DNA from: Pseudozobellia thermophila | Lineage (GTDB): Bacteria; Bacteroidota; Bacteroidia; Flavobacteriales; Flavobacteriaceae | Assembly: GCF_900141855.1 (NCBI RefSeq) | Contig: NZ_FQYU01000005.1 | Span: forward strand, 7,790-71,789 | Length of the DNA stretch: 64,000 nucleotides | Direction: 5' to 3' | In this document: positions 56,708 through 64,000 of the stretch, piece after piece | How positions within the stretch are numbered: position 1 is the stretch's first letter | Layout: the number at the start of each line of letters is the position of its first letter | Position numbers and translations under genes: made by a program | Notes under the pieces: generated by a model | Seen by the model: only the letters and a program-made list of their open reading frames with translations | The model's database searches: none | Told to the model about the DNA's origin: nothing

Positions 56708-57523
56708 TTATATGGCCAAACCGGGGTTTTCGGCCTGGATGATTGTATCGCCGGCAGCTGTCTTTATCAGTGCCAGGTCTTCCCTTAGCTTTTGTCCAAA
56801 GAGAAACATATCCGAACTGTGCAGTACGATATTGGCTCCTTCGCCTATCCATTTGATCTGGCGATCGGGGCCCGCAGGGAAGTGGATTCCTGCGGCAAGG
56901 CCTTTGTTCCGTGCCTTCTGTATTACGTTCTTTACCGTTTTTTCAAAATCGGGGTGATCGTATTGTTCGGGAAGCCCCATATTTATGGAGAGGTCATGGG
57001 GTCCGACGATAATGCCGTCCAATCCTTCGACTTGTAGGAGGTCGTCCAGGGCATCAACCGCCACGGTACTCTCTATATTTATAAGGCACAGGCTTCCCCT
57101 GTTAAAATTTTCGATGTAGGCCTTGAGTTCGGGCTTTAAGGTTTCGTCCCCATTAATGACATTCTGTAGGCGTACTCCCTTAAGGGGGCGGTATTTCGTG
57201 GCCCCGACCATTTGCCTTACCTGGGCCACGCTCTCGATATAGGGGGCGAGGACGGCCATGGCCCCGGCATCTTTGACCATACAGGCTGTATATGGATCCG
57301 GACTTGGGATCCTGACGATGGGGGTGATGTTCCGGGCATTGTATACTTGGCAAAGAAAGGTAAGTTCGGTTCGGTCCATGGGAATATGTTCCGTATCCAA
57401 AAAAACAAAATCCAGGCCCGCCGTCTCAACAACCTTGGACCAAATAGGGGAAGTGGAAAGAATACAGGTTCCGTAGACCGTGGCACCGTTCTTTAATTTT
57501 TGTGAAAGGCTATCTGTCATCAT
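56708..57523 (-). CDS. HpcH/HpaI-family aldolase
   Basis: 271 aa class II aldolase of the HpaI type. FLDTEH (41-46) holds the catalytic His46; R71 in RIPSPD binds the keto acid; E151 (INIEST) and D177 (GPHDLS) bind the metal. Such enzymes split 2-keto-3-deoxy acids to pyruvate and an aldehyde. Next to two secreted sugar-active proteins, a sugar-acid substrate is likely. It is 31 nt upstream of the hydrolase gene in the same transcript. Confidence 0.88.
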   Translation of the reverse strand: MMTDSLSQKLKNGATVYGTCILSTSPIWSKVVETAGLDFVFLDTEHIPMDRTELTFLCQVYNARNITPIVRIPSPDPYTACMVKDAGAMAVLAPYIESVAQVRQMVGATKYRPLKGVRLQNVINGDETLKPELKAYIENFNRGSLCLINIESTVAVDALDDLLQVEGLDGIIVGPHDLSINMGLPEQYDHPDFEKTVKNVIQKARNKGLAAGIHFPAGPDRQIKWIGEGANIVLHSSDMFLFGQKLREDLALIKTAAGDTIIQAENPGLAI

Positions 57524-57724
57524 TCTTAGGGTTTTTGTAAAATGGATATGAACTTAATTTTTTGTTTTTAGGGGATGAAACCGAATTATGGCCGCTTTGC
57601 TCCCAAATGCTTGAAGGAACCTTATAAAATTCCGTCCTTCGATTCGATCAACGGTGAATTCGGTAAGTAAAAAACAGACTTTTGTTTGTGGTGGCTATAG
57701 GCCTACCGGAAACACTGTTGCTCT

Positions 57725-58918
57725 TTAGTTGCCGTCAATCGCATCGGGGTCCCAAATCGTACATCCTATATAGCGTTCAGGGCTTTCGTTGTCTTGAAAA
57801 TAATAGACTGTGGCCACCTTGCCATCGGTACGTTGTACACTTCTTACGTACCCGATGTCGCGACCTGACCCATCGTTTCTCAAAACAATTTCATTCCCCC
57901 AGGTCCGACCCCGGTCATGACTTATTTTTGCCCGGATTCCGTAGGGTTTTGCCCGGTAGCCATAAGTCAGGCACAGTCGGCCGTCATGTAATTTTATAAG
58001 GCTCGGGGGGTTCCCTTCGCCAAGGTCTTCGACCGGTCGGCCGAGGTATTCCCAACTCTGGGCATTGTCTTTACTGAGCCAAGAGTCTATGTAGCGACTG
58101 TTTTTTCTCTCTTTGGGGGTCAATTCGTTCCAATCGGTCGATTCTTCCCTTACGCGGGAGGTCAATAGTAATTCGGTATCGGACAAGCGGACGGTCGAGG
58201 GCATTATCCTGAACCCTTTTTCGGGTTCTTCCCCGACCCATGAAACCAACTGCCACGACATACCCCCATCATCGGTCCTGGCCACAAATACCCGGCCTTC
58301 CTGATTGTTCGTTTTGGCGGCCGTCAAGAATGCCATGCAACTATCGCTGTCTTCGATCATGTAGTCGATACGGGCGGCGATTTTATCGTTTCCATCTACC
58401 TCTAGGCCATAGGGGCCCTTCCAAGTGTGTCCCTTGTCATACGAATAGTAAAAGATAGATGGCCCCGAGTTCATGTCGAGCATCCAAAATTTCAAAACAA
58501 AGCCCGGCCGTGAAAAATCCATGGGCTCCTTAAGTTGGGCGATCGGCCTCATACCCTCCGGGTCGGGCTCGGTACCGTGCAACGAGGCTCCCCGTGCTAT
58601 CATGATACCCTTTTTGGAAGGGTCTTCGATACGCCACGTCTCGCCTCCATCGAGGGAGCGGGCAAACATGTGTTCCTCCGGTCTTTCCCTATCGATATTG
58701 TGGAGCTCAGGGCCCAGGTCCTTGTGGTATCCCCTGGCAAAACCAACTAAAATTTCATCGCCCCACTGCCAAATGCCATTATTGGCAGGCCATCCCGCAA
58801 ACCGTCCTTTTTCATGATATACCTTGACGTGCTCGATGTTGTTTTCATTGGGGCCCTTGCAGGAAACCTGTAAAACGGCAACGAATAGCAGGGGCAAAAA
58901 TGAAGGTATATGTCTCAT
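57725..58918 (-). CDS. Sialidase-like (BNR/Asp-box) lipoprotein
   Basis: 397 aa. Lipobox LQVSC with Cys at 20. Five Asp-box-type motifs at about 88-95, 159-166, 215-222, 282-289 and 333-340 (SLDGGETW, SYDKGHTW, TDDGGMSW, SKDNAQSW, SHDRGRTW) show a six-bladed beta-propeller. The conserved Arg triad of true sialidases is not obvious, so another exo-glycosidase activity is possible. It is the first gene of the minus-strand island, 201 nt before the aldolase gene. Confidence 0.85.
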   Translation of the reverse strand: MRHIPSFLPLLFVAVLQVSCKGPNENNIEHVKVYHEKGRFAGWPANNGIWQWGDEILVGFARGYHKDLGPELHNIDRERPEEHMFARSLDGGETWRIEDPSKKGIMIARGASLHGTEPDPEGMRPIAQLKEPMDFSRPGFVLKFWMLDMNSGPSIFYYSYDKGHTWKGPYGLEVDGNDKIAARIDYMIEDSDSCMAFLTAAKTNNQEGRVFVARTDDGGMSWQLVSWVGEEPEKGFRIMPSTVRLSDTELLLTSRVREESTDWNELTPKERKNSRYIDSWLSKDNAQSWEYLGRPVEDLGEGNPPSLIKLHDGRLCLTYGYRAKPYGIRAKISHDRGRTWGNEIVLRNDGSGRDIGYVRSVQRTDGKVATVYYFQDNESPERYIGCTIWDPDAIDGN

Positions 58919-59445
58919 CTTATTTGAGGTATTATAAAAAAACTGATAAAATTTTACATCAACTTGTGGCAGATTAACAGCCTTTTCTTAACTCTCTATG
59001 GTATCCATATATTAACCCAAGGACCAAGACCCACCACTAATTTCAACGGGGTTTCGATGGCCCCGACAGGGCGATTTCCCCATAAAGGAAAAGTGGGGTT
59101 GTCCTCGTCTAAAAGTGCTGTGCCAATATATAATTATAATTTTTGGCCAAAGGTTAATATATGATATGTTCGGCACAAAATTTTTGCAATCAGGCTCCGG
59201 GCAAGGGGACCGACTGCCTTTCCAAGGGCGAAGTTTTGATGGTATGGGTATGGTAATGAACCTACCCGACAATTTTTTGTAAATACAATTATGTAATCGG
59301 GATACCGCCCATAAAATCCAATTATCCGTTATCTTTGAAATAAATAAATCGATCGATTTGAAAATCGACTATTGAGATTTTAAGGAATAGTACAATCAAG
59401 TTATACCAATGGGCCCGGAATAGGTGGTCCTGGCAAAGAAAACCC
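58919..59445. other. Island boundary: gap with a decayed gene fragment
   Basis: 58919-59249 holds the presumed promoter region of the minus-strand island and no recognised gene. 59250-59441 is a DUF3857 pseudogene fragment, listed separately. No terminal repeats or integrase were seen. Confidence 0.6.
59250..59441 (+). pseudogene. Decayed copy of the DUF3857 gene 3' end
   Basis: The 64 codons align without gaps to 53715-53906 of the gene at 51960. Shared runs include ATGAACCTACCCGACAATTT, ATAAAATCCAATTATCC and TACAATCAAGTTAT. Translated, MNLPDN, HKIQLSVIFEIN, YNQVI and VVLAK match NLPDN, NKIQLSTIFDIN, YNQVI and VVLAK. Four in-frame stops (TAA, TGA, TAG, TAG) show it is dead. It ends 4 nt before the MazG-like gene. 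Confidence 0.9.
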
Positions 59446-59772
59446 ATGAGCATAAAAAAGGCACAACAAGACGTAGACGATTGGATAAACACCCACGGGG
59501 TGCGTTATTTCAACGAACTGACCAATATGGCCCAACTGACCGAGGAAGTAGGGGAAGTGGCCCGGATCATAGCGCGCAGGTACGGCGAGCAAAGTGAAAA
59601 GGAATCGGATAAAAAAAAGGACCTGGGCGAAGAATTGGCCGATGTCCTCTTCGTTACCCTTTGTTTGGCCAACCAAACCGGAGTCGACCTACAGGAGGCC
59701 TTTGATAGGAAATTGGAGTTGAAGACCCGTCGCGACCACGATCGCCACCACAACAACGAAAAGCTGAAATAA
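59446..59772 (+). CDS. MazG-like nucleotide pyrophosphohydrolase
   Basis: 108 aa all-alpha NTP-PPase. The metal-binding pattern is EEVGE (33-37) and EELAD (62-66), as in MazG-like house-cleaning enzymes that hydrolyse non-canonical NTPs to NMPs. Length fits the single-domain form. Its upstream flank is the decayed DUF3857 fragment, so its original upstream neighbour was probably a DUF3857 gene. Confidence 0.9.
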   Translation: MSIKKAQQDVDDWINTHGVRYFNELTNMAQLTEEVGEVARIIARRYGEQSEKESDKKKDLGEELADVLFVTLCLANQTGVDLQEAFDRKLELKTRRDHDRHHNNEKLK

Positions 59773-59867
59773 TGGTATATTTGCCGCTTTAATCGACGTC
59801 GCCGATTTTATGAGGTTCTTTTTCCTCACCAATTTGCGGACCTAACCCCTTAAACGACCAAATACTT

Positions 59868-61100
59868 TTGAAACTACACCTATCAGCCCCACCGGAAAAC
59901 TTGTTGAATTCAAAAATTCAGATTACGGGCTCCAAGAGCGAGACCAACCGTTCTTTGTTGTTACAGGCCCTGTACCCGAATATTAGAATCGAGAATATTT
60001 CGAATTCGGATGATGCCGAGGTAATGCAAAAGGGGCTGAAGGTGGCCCAAGGTACCGTCGATATTCACCATGCCGGAACGGCCATGCGCTTTCTAACGGG
60101 CTATTTTGCCTCGCAGGAAAACAAGGAGGTTGTGTTGACCGGGTCTAAACGGATGACCGAAAGACCGGTCAAGGTATTGGTAGAGGCCCTTCGCGAACTA
60201 GGGGCCGATATAGCCTATGAAAAGGAAGAGGGGTATCCGCCGATACGGATAAAGGGTAAAAGGATAAGTAACAGCAAGGTGAGCTTACCGGCCAATATAA
60301 GCAGTCAGTACATCTCTTCCTTGCTGTTGATGGCCCCCAGCCTGGAAAACGGACTGGAGTTGCAGTTGGTGGGAAAGATTACCTCGGTGCCCTATATAAA
60401 AATGACCTTGGCCCTGCTCTCCCAGATCGGGGTCGACAATTCCTTTGAAGGCAATACGATCAGGGTTCTTCCCAAGGCCTCGGTCGATGATGTTACCTTG
60501 GTCGTGGAGTCCGATTGGAGCTCGGCCTCCTATTTTTACAGTATTGTGGCCCTTGCCGACATAGGGTCTGCCATTACCTTGTCCTCTTATAAAAAAGACA
60601 GTTTGCAGGGTGATAGCGTGTTGGCCAAAATTTATAGGGAACTTGGGGTTGAAACGAGCTTTGAGGGCAATTCGATAAGGCTGGTAAAGACAGGCGGCCC
60701 CCAATCCGATAACCTTGACGTAGATTTGGCCGATGCGCCCGATATTGCCCAAACCATTGCGGTTACCTGCTTTGGTATGGGAATGGGGTGTCGTTTGACA
60801 GGCCTGCACACCCTTAAGATAAAGGAAACCGATCGCTTGGAAGCCCTGAATACCGAACTCTCCAAACTCGGGGCCCCGATTTCGGTAAGTGATAAGGACC
60901 TGACCCTATTGCCTTCAAACAAGATAAACAAGGATGTGGCCATAGATACGTATAACGATCATCGCATGGCCATGGCTTTTGCCCCCTTGGCCTTGAAAAC
61001 CGATCTGTACATAAACGATGCGGAGGTGGTTTCAAAATCGTATCCCGATTTTTGGGGCGACCTGGCGAAACTTCGCTTCCTTGTCGAGGAGATGGAATAG
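59868..61100 (+). CDS. aroA: 3-phosphoshikimate 1-carboxyvinyltransferase
   Basis: 410 aa EPSP synthase of the shikimate pathway. Substrate motifs: GSKSETNRSLLLQAL (19-33), HAGTAMRFLTGYFA near 68, IKETDR near 321 and DHRMAMAFAP near 365. The start is TTG; no in-frame ATG lies between the previous stop and this point, and the product begins with the expected KLHLS. It is about 11 kb from the DAHP synthase gene. Confidence 0.94.
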   Translation: MKLHLSAPPENLLNSKIQITGSKSETNRSLLLQALYPNIRIENISNSDDAEVMQKGLKVAQGTVDIHHAGTAMRFLTGYFASQENKEVVLTGSKRMTERPVKVLVEALRELGADIAYEKEEGYPPIRIKGKRISNSKVSLPANISSQYISSLLLMAPSLENGLELQLVGKITSVPYIKMTLALLSQIGVDNSFEGNTIRVLPKASVDDVTLVVESDWSSASYFYSIVALADIGSAITLSSYKKDSLQGDSVLAKIYRELGVETSFEGNSIRLVKTGGPQSDNLDVDLADAPDIAQTIAVTCFGMGMGCRLTGLHTLKIKETDRLEALNTELSKLGAPISVSDKDLTLLPSNKINKDVAIDTYNDHRMAMAFAPLALKTDLYINDAEVVSKSYPDFWGDLAKLRFLVEEME

Positions 61101-61200
61101 GGGCCTGGGGGCAGATAGTTCTTTTATTCGCGTAAATAGGGGGTACGAGTGGGGTTTTCGGGCCTTTGGCCCCAAACATGGAATATAATCATCGATTTAC

Positions 61201-61232
61201 TTGACAACCCCTGTTCGCACATCGTATATTTG
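61201..61232 (+). promoter_or_regulatory. Promoter of the queA leader
   Basis: TTGACA (61201-61206) and TATATTTG (61225-61232) are 18 nt apart, a strong Bacteroidota-type promoter. Transcription would start near 61238, about 110 nt before queA. Confidence 0.65.
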
Positions 61233-61280
61233 CAGCCGCAAAACCTTTAACCAAATTCTTAATGGCATAGGCCTGTCTAA

Positions 61281-61309
61281 AGTCTCCGCATGTCGGGGCT
61301 ATTTTTTTT
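61281..61309 (+). terminator. Terminator-like hairpin inside the queA leader
   Basis: AGTCTCCG (61281-61288, T bulged) pairs with CGGGGCT (61294-61300), and eight T follow at 61302-61309. It lies after the queA promoter and 42 nt before the ATG, so it could attenuate queA, or end aroA transcripts. Confidence 0.55.
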
Positions 61310-61350
61310 GGCCGACTGCTTATTTGGGATAAATAACACGTAAACGCAAC

Positions 61351-62400
61351 ATGAAATTATCACACTTCAATTTCGAGCTTCCTGACAATTTGTTGGCCGA
61401 GTATCCTGCTGAGAACAGGGACGAATCGAAACTAATGGTCATTCACCGCGAAACGGGAAAAATCGAGCACAAAATGTTCAAAGACCTCATTGACTATTTC
61501 GATGAAGGCGATGTCATGGTGTTGAACAACACCAAGGTCTTTCCGGCACGGCTTTATGGGAACAAAGAGAAGACCGGGGCCCGTATAGAAGTGTTCTTGC
61601 TGAGGGAGCTCAACGAAGAGCAGCGCCTTTGGGATGTGTTGGTCGATCCGGCACGTAAGATCAGGATCGGGAACAAATTGTATTTCGGCGAAGATGAGAC
61701 CCTAGTGGCCGAGGTTATCGACAATACGACATCACGGGGAAGAACCCTTCGTTTTTTATACGACGGGTCGTATCTCGATTTTAGAAGAAAGCTCAGGGAA
61801 CTGGGCCAGACCCCCTTGCCCAAGTACATCAAAAGGGAAGTGGAACCCGAAGACGAAGAGCGTTACCAAACCATTTACGCCAAATACGAAGGTGCGGTTG
61901 CCGCACCGACAGCGGGACTTCACTTTAGTAAGCATCTGCTAAAAAGGTTGGAAATCAAAGGTGTCGATTTTGCCGAGGTTACCCTTCACGTAGGTTTGGG
62001 GACCTTTAATCCCGTTGAGGTAGAAGACCTTTCAAAGCATAAGATGGACAGTGAGGAATTGGTCATTGACGAAAAGGCGACCCAAATCGTTAACAATGCC
62101 AAAAAGAACAAAAGGAAGGTATGTGCCGTTGGTACTACGGTCATGAGAGGGCTTGAAAGTGCGGTTTCGTCGGAGCATACTTTGAACACTTTCGAAGGGT
62201 GGACCAACAAGTTCATTTTCCCTCCCTACGATTTTAGCATAGCGAATTGCATGATTACCAATTTCCATTTGCCTAAATCGACACTCTTGATGATGGTTTC
62301 GGCCTTTATGGGACACGATTTGATGAAAAAGGCGTACAAAGAAGCGATTTTGGAGCAGTATAAGTTCTATTCGTACGGCGATGCCATGTTGATCATATAA
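61351..62400 (+). CDS. queA: SAM:tRNA ribosyltransferase-isomerase
   Basis: 349 aa. It moves the ribosyl part of SAM to preQ1 in tRNA to give epoxyqueuosine. Motifs [21 protein letters not shown] near 187 and [11 protein letters not shown] near 261 are intact. It has its own promoter and a leader with a terminator-like hairpin, and a terminator follows the gene. Confidence 0.95.
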   Translation: MKLSHFNFELPDNLLAEYPAENRDESKLMVIHRETGKIEHKMFKDLIDYFDEGDVMVLNNTKVFPARLYGNKEKTGARIEVFLLRELNEEQRLWDVLVDPARKIRIGNKLYFGEDETLVAEVIDNTTSRGRTLRFLYDGSYLDFRRKLRELGQTPLPKYIKREVEPEDEERYQTIYAKYEGAVAAPTAGLHFSKHLLKRLEIKGVDFAEVTLHVGLGTFNPVEVEDLSKHKMDSEELVIDEKATQIVNNAKKNKRKVCAVGTTVMRGLESAVSSEHTLNTFEGWTNKFIFPPYDFSIANCMITNFHLPKSTLLMMVSAFMGHDLMKKAYKEAILEQYKFYSYGDAMLII

Positions 62401-62463
62401 TCATAACAATACGATTGCCTAAAAATTCCCTTTTTTCGGAATTTGACGGTAGCAACCCAAAAG

Positions 62464-62503
62464 CCCTTCTTTATCCTCCTTTGACAATAGAGAAGGGTTT
62501 TTT
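62464..62503 (+). terminator. Terminator after queA
   Basis: CCCTTCT (62464-62470) / AGAAGGG (62491-62497) with a T run to 62503. The TTGACA in its loop (62481-62486) and the TATACTTAG after it may act as the rlmN promoter. Confidence 0.65.
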
Positions 62504-62517
62504 ATACTTAGGACCTT

Positions 62518-63558
62518 GTGGAAACGAAAAAGAAAGACATACGGGCACTCACCAAGGAACAGCTGCGCGATTTCTTTGTGGCCCATGGCGACAAGGCATT
62601 TCGGGGCAACCAGGTCTACGAATGGCTGTGGCAGAAGTCTGCCCATTCCTTTGAGGGGATGACCAATCTTTCGAAGGCCACAAGGGAAATGTTGGAAGCC
62701 AACTTTGTGATCAACCATATTCGGGTCGATCAAATGCAGCGCAGTAGCGACGGCACCATAAAAAATGCCGTAAGACTCCACGACGGTCTAGTGGTCGAAT
62801 CGGTCCTTATACCTACAAGTTCCCGTACCACGGCCTGTGTTTCGAGCCAAGTGGGCTGTAGCTTGGATTGCCGTTTCTGTGCCACTGCACGCCTTAAGCG
62901 CATGCGCAACCTGAACCCCGATGAGATCTATGACCAGGTGGTGGCCATAGACAATGAAAGCAGGCTGTACTTTGACAGGCCCTTGAGCAATATTGTTTTT
63001 ATGGGGATGGGCGAACCCCTGATGAATTACAACAATGTTTTAAAGGCCATAGAGAAAATTACCTCTCCTGAAGGCCTGGCCATGTCGCCGAAACGTATTA
63101 CGGTCTCCACTTCGGGCGTTCCGAAAATGATTCGGAAAATGGCCGATGACGGGGTGAAGTTCAAGTTGGCCGTGTCCCTGCATTCCGCAATCGATGAAAT
63201 ACGGACCACCATCATGCCCTTCAACGCTACCTTCACCTTGGCCGACTTGCGCGAAGCCTTGCAGTATTGGTACGACAAGACCAAGAGCAGGATTACCTAC
63301 GAGTATGTGGTTTGGAAGGGAATTAACGATACGCAGAAAGATGTCGATGCCTTGGTGCGCTTTTGCCGCTTCGCCCCTTCGAAGGTAAACCTTATAGAGT
63401 ACAACCCTATCGATGATGGCGAGTTTCTTCAGGCCCCCGATTCGGCCATCGATAGGTATGTCGATACCCTGGAGCGAAACGGAATAACCGTTACGGTAAG
63501 ACGCTCGCGGGGCAAGGATATCGATGCGGCCTGTGGCCAATTGGCGAACAAACAATAG
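62518..63558 (+). CDS. rlmN: 23S rRNA/tRNA adenine-C2 methyltransferase
   Basis: 346 aa radical SAM enzyme. CxxxCxxC is C114/C118/C121; the methyl-carrying and partner cysteines correspond to C339 near the C-terminus and probably C107. The start is GTG and the next in-frame Met is 47 codons later, inside the fold. It lies 117 nt after queA. Confidence 0.95.
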   Translation: METKKKDIRALTKEQLRDFFVAHGDKAFRGNQVYEWLWQKSAHSFEGMTNLSKATREMLEANFVINHIRVDQMQRSSDGTIKNAVRLHDGLVVESVLIPTSSRTTACVSSQVGCSLDCRFCATARLKRMRNLNPDEIYDQVVAIDNESRLYFDRPLSNIVFMGMGEPLMNYNNVLKAIEKITSPEGLAMSPKRITVSTSGVPKMIRKMADDGVKFKLAVSLHSAIDEIRTTIMPFNATFTLADLREALQYWYDKTKSRITYEYVVWKGINDTQKDVDALVRFCRFAPSKVNLIEYNPIDDGEFLQAPDSAIDRYVDTLERNGITVTVRRSRGKDIDAACGQLANKQ

Positions 63559-63694
63559 TTTCCTTTCCCATATAGCCTAAAAACCGGTGCCCTGATAAAT
63601 AGATTTTCCATTCGTCGGCCAGAACGGTCAACTGCAAACTATTTTCCCTAAATTTACCCCTTCGCGAAACCATTGTGCGAATAAACCGAACTGC

Positions 63695-64000
63695 TTGAAG
63701 ATCGTAGCTCAAATAAAGGACCCGGTAAATAAGGAAATGGAACTTTTTGAAACGAAGTTCCGGGAGGCTATGTCCTCCAAAGTGGCCCTGTTGAACCGCA
63801 TTACCTATTACATCGTTAACCGAAAGGGCAAACAAATGAGGCCCATGTTCGTTTTTTTGACGGCCAAGCTCTTGAGCAACGGCGAGGTCAACGAACGTAC
63901 CTATCGGGGCGCCTCGGTCATCGAATTGATACACACCGCCACCTTGGTGCACGACGATGTGGTCGACGAAAGCAGTAAACGGCGTGGCTTTTTCTCCATC
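63695..64000 (+). CDS. Polyprenyl diphosphate synthase, 5' part
   Basis: 102 codons are visible before the window ends. The start is TTG at 63695 (KIVAQIKDPVNKEMELFE); an internal ATG at 63737 is less likely because homologues begin MKIVxQIK. The first Asp-rich motif is HDDVVDE near 90-96, preceded by GKQMRPMFVFL. It makes long-chain prenyl diphosphates for quinones or lipid carriers. TAAATTTA (63649-63656) may be its -7 element. Confidence 0.9.
   Translation, partial: MKIVAQIKDPVNKEMELFETKFREAMSSKVALLNRITYYIVNRKGKQMRPMFVFLTAKLLSNGEVNERTYRGASVIELIHTATLVHDDVVDESSKRRGFFSI

Noticed and set aside
61238-61310. preQ1 riboswitch in the queA leader
   Set aside because: Functional context fits, but the short C-rich loop and A-rich tail of preQ1-I are not present.
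1-64000. tRNA, rRNA, CRISPR arrays, insertion sequences, integrases
   Set aside because: Intergenic gaps were read on both strands; none showed cloverleaf features, regular spacer repeats or transposase/integrase genes. A short degenerate element could be missed by eye.

Overview
The window comes from a flavobacterium (Bacteroidota, family Flavobacteriaceae), most likely marine. The evidence is a GLPGLI-family protein, SusC/SusD-type outer-membrane proteins, a type IX secretion sorting domain, the gliding-motility ATPase GldA, split MetH, and promoters of the TTTG-N17-20-TAnnTTTG type. The genus cannot be fixed from the sequence alone.

Layout. 1-6832: a terminator, a TonB-like protein, an App1-type phosphatase-like protein, a deoxynucleoside kinase, and a GLPGLI protein paired with a TonB-dependent receptor. 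6833-14623: methionine and SAM genes: metK behind a SAM-II/SAM-V-like leader, then a SAM-I riboswitch driving metY, a MetX-aspartokinase-homoserine dehydrogenase fusion and a MetZ-like enzyme. 14624-25801: accessory functions: a secreted beta-helix protein with a lipoprotein partner, a decayed gene, an Rrf2 regulator, and a SusC/SusD/M19-dipeptidase set. 25802-33404: sulfate assimilation (DUF2061 protein, cysH, cysD, cysN, sulfite reductase, cobA, ferredoxin-NADP reductase-like protein), preceded by copies of a CTATTAAATTAATAG-like palindrome. 33405-38685: a second SAM-I riboswitch, metH in two genes, and metF. 38686-43376: envelope and unknown proteins and gldA. 43377-47903: aromatic amino acid genes pheA, aminotransferase, tyrA and DAHP synthase/chorismate mutase, with a Phe/Tyr leader-peptide attenuator in front. 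47904-64000: rsgA, dtd, two DUF3857 proteins, an inserted three-gene carbohydrate island on the minus strand, then a MazG-like protein, aroA, queA, rlmN and the start of a polyprenyl synthase.

How it fits together. About 30 kb hold most of the route from sulfate through sulfide to homocysteine, methionine and SAM, with three SAM-sensing leader RNAs of two folds acting on different steps, plus a probable Rrf2-type operator on sulfate reduction. APS kinase and the precorrin-2 dehydrogenase/ferrochelatase needed for siroheme are not seen in the operon. The aromatic cluster is probably controlled by ribosome-mediated attenuation. The island at 54-59 kb lies between an intact DUF3857 gene and a 64-codon decayed copy of that gene's 3' end, which marks a rearrangement. 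No rRNA, tRNA, insertion sequence or CRISPR array was seen.
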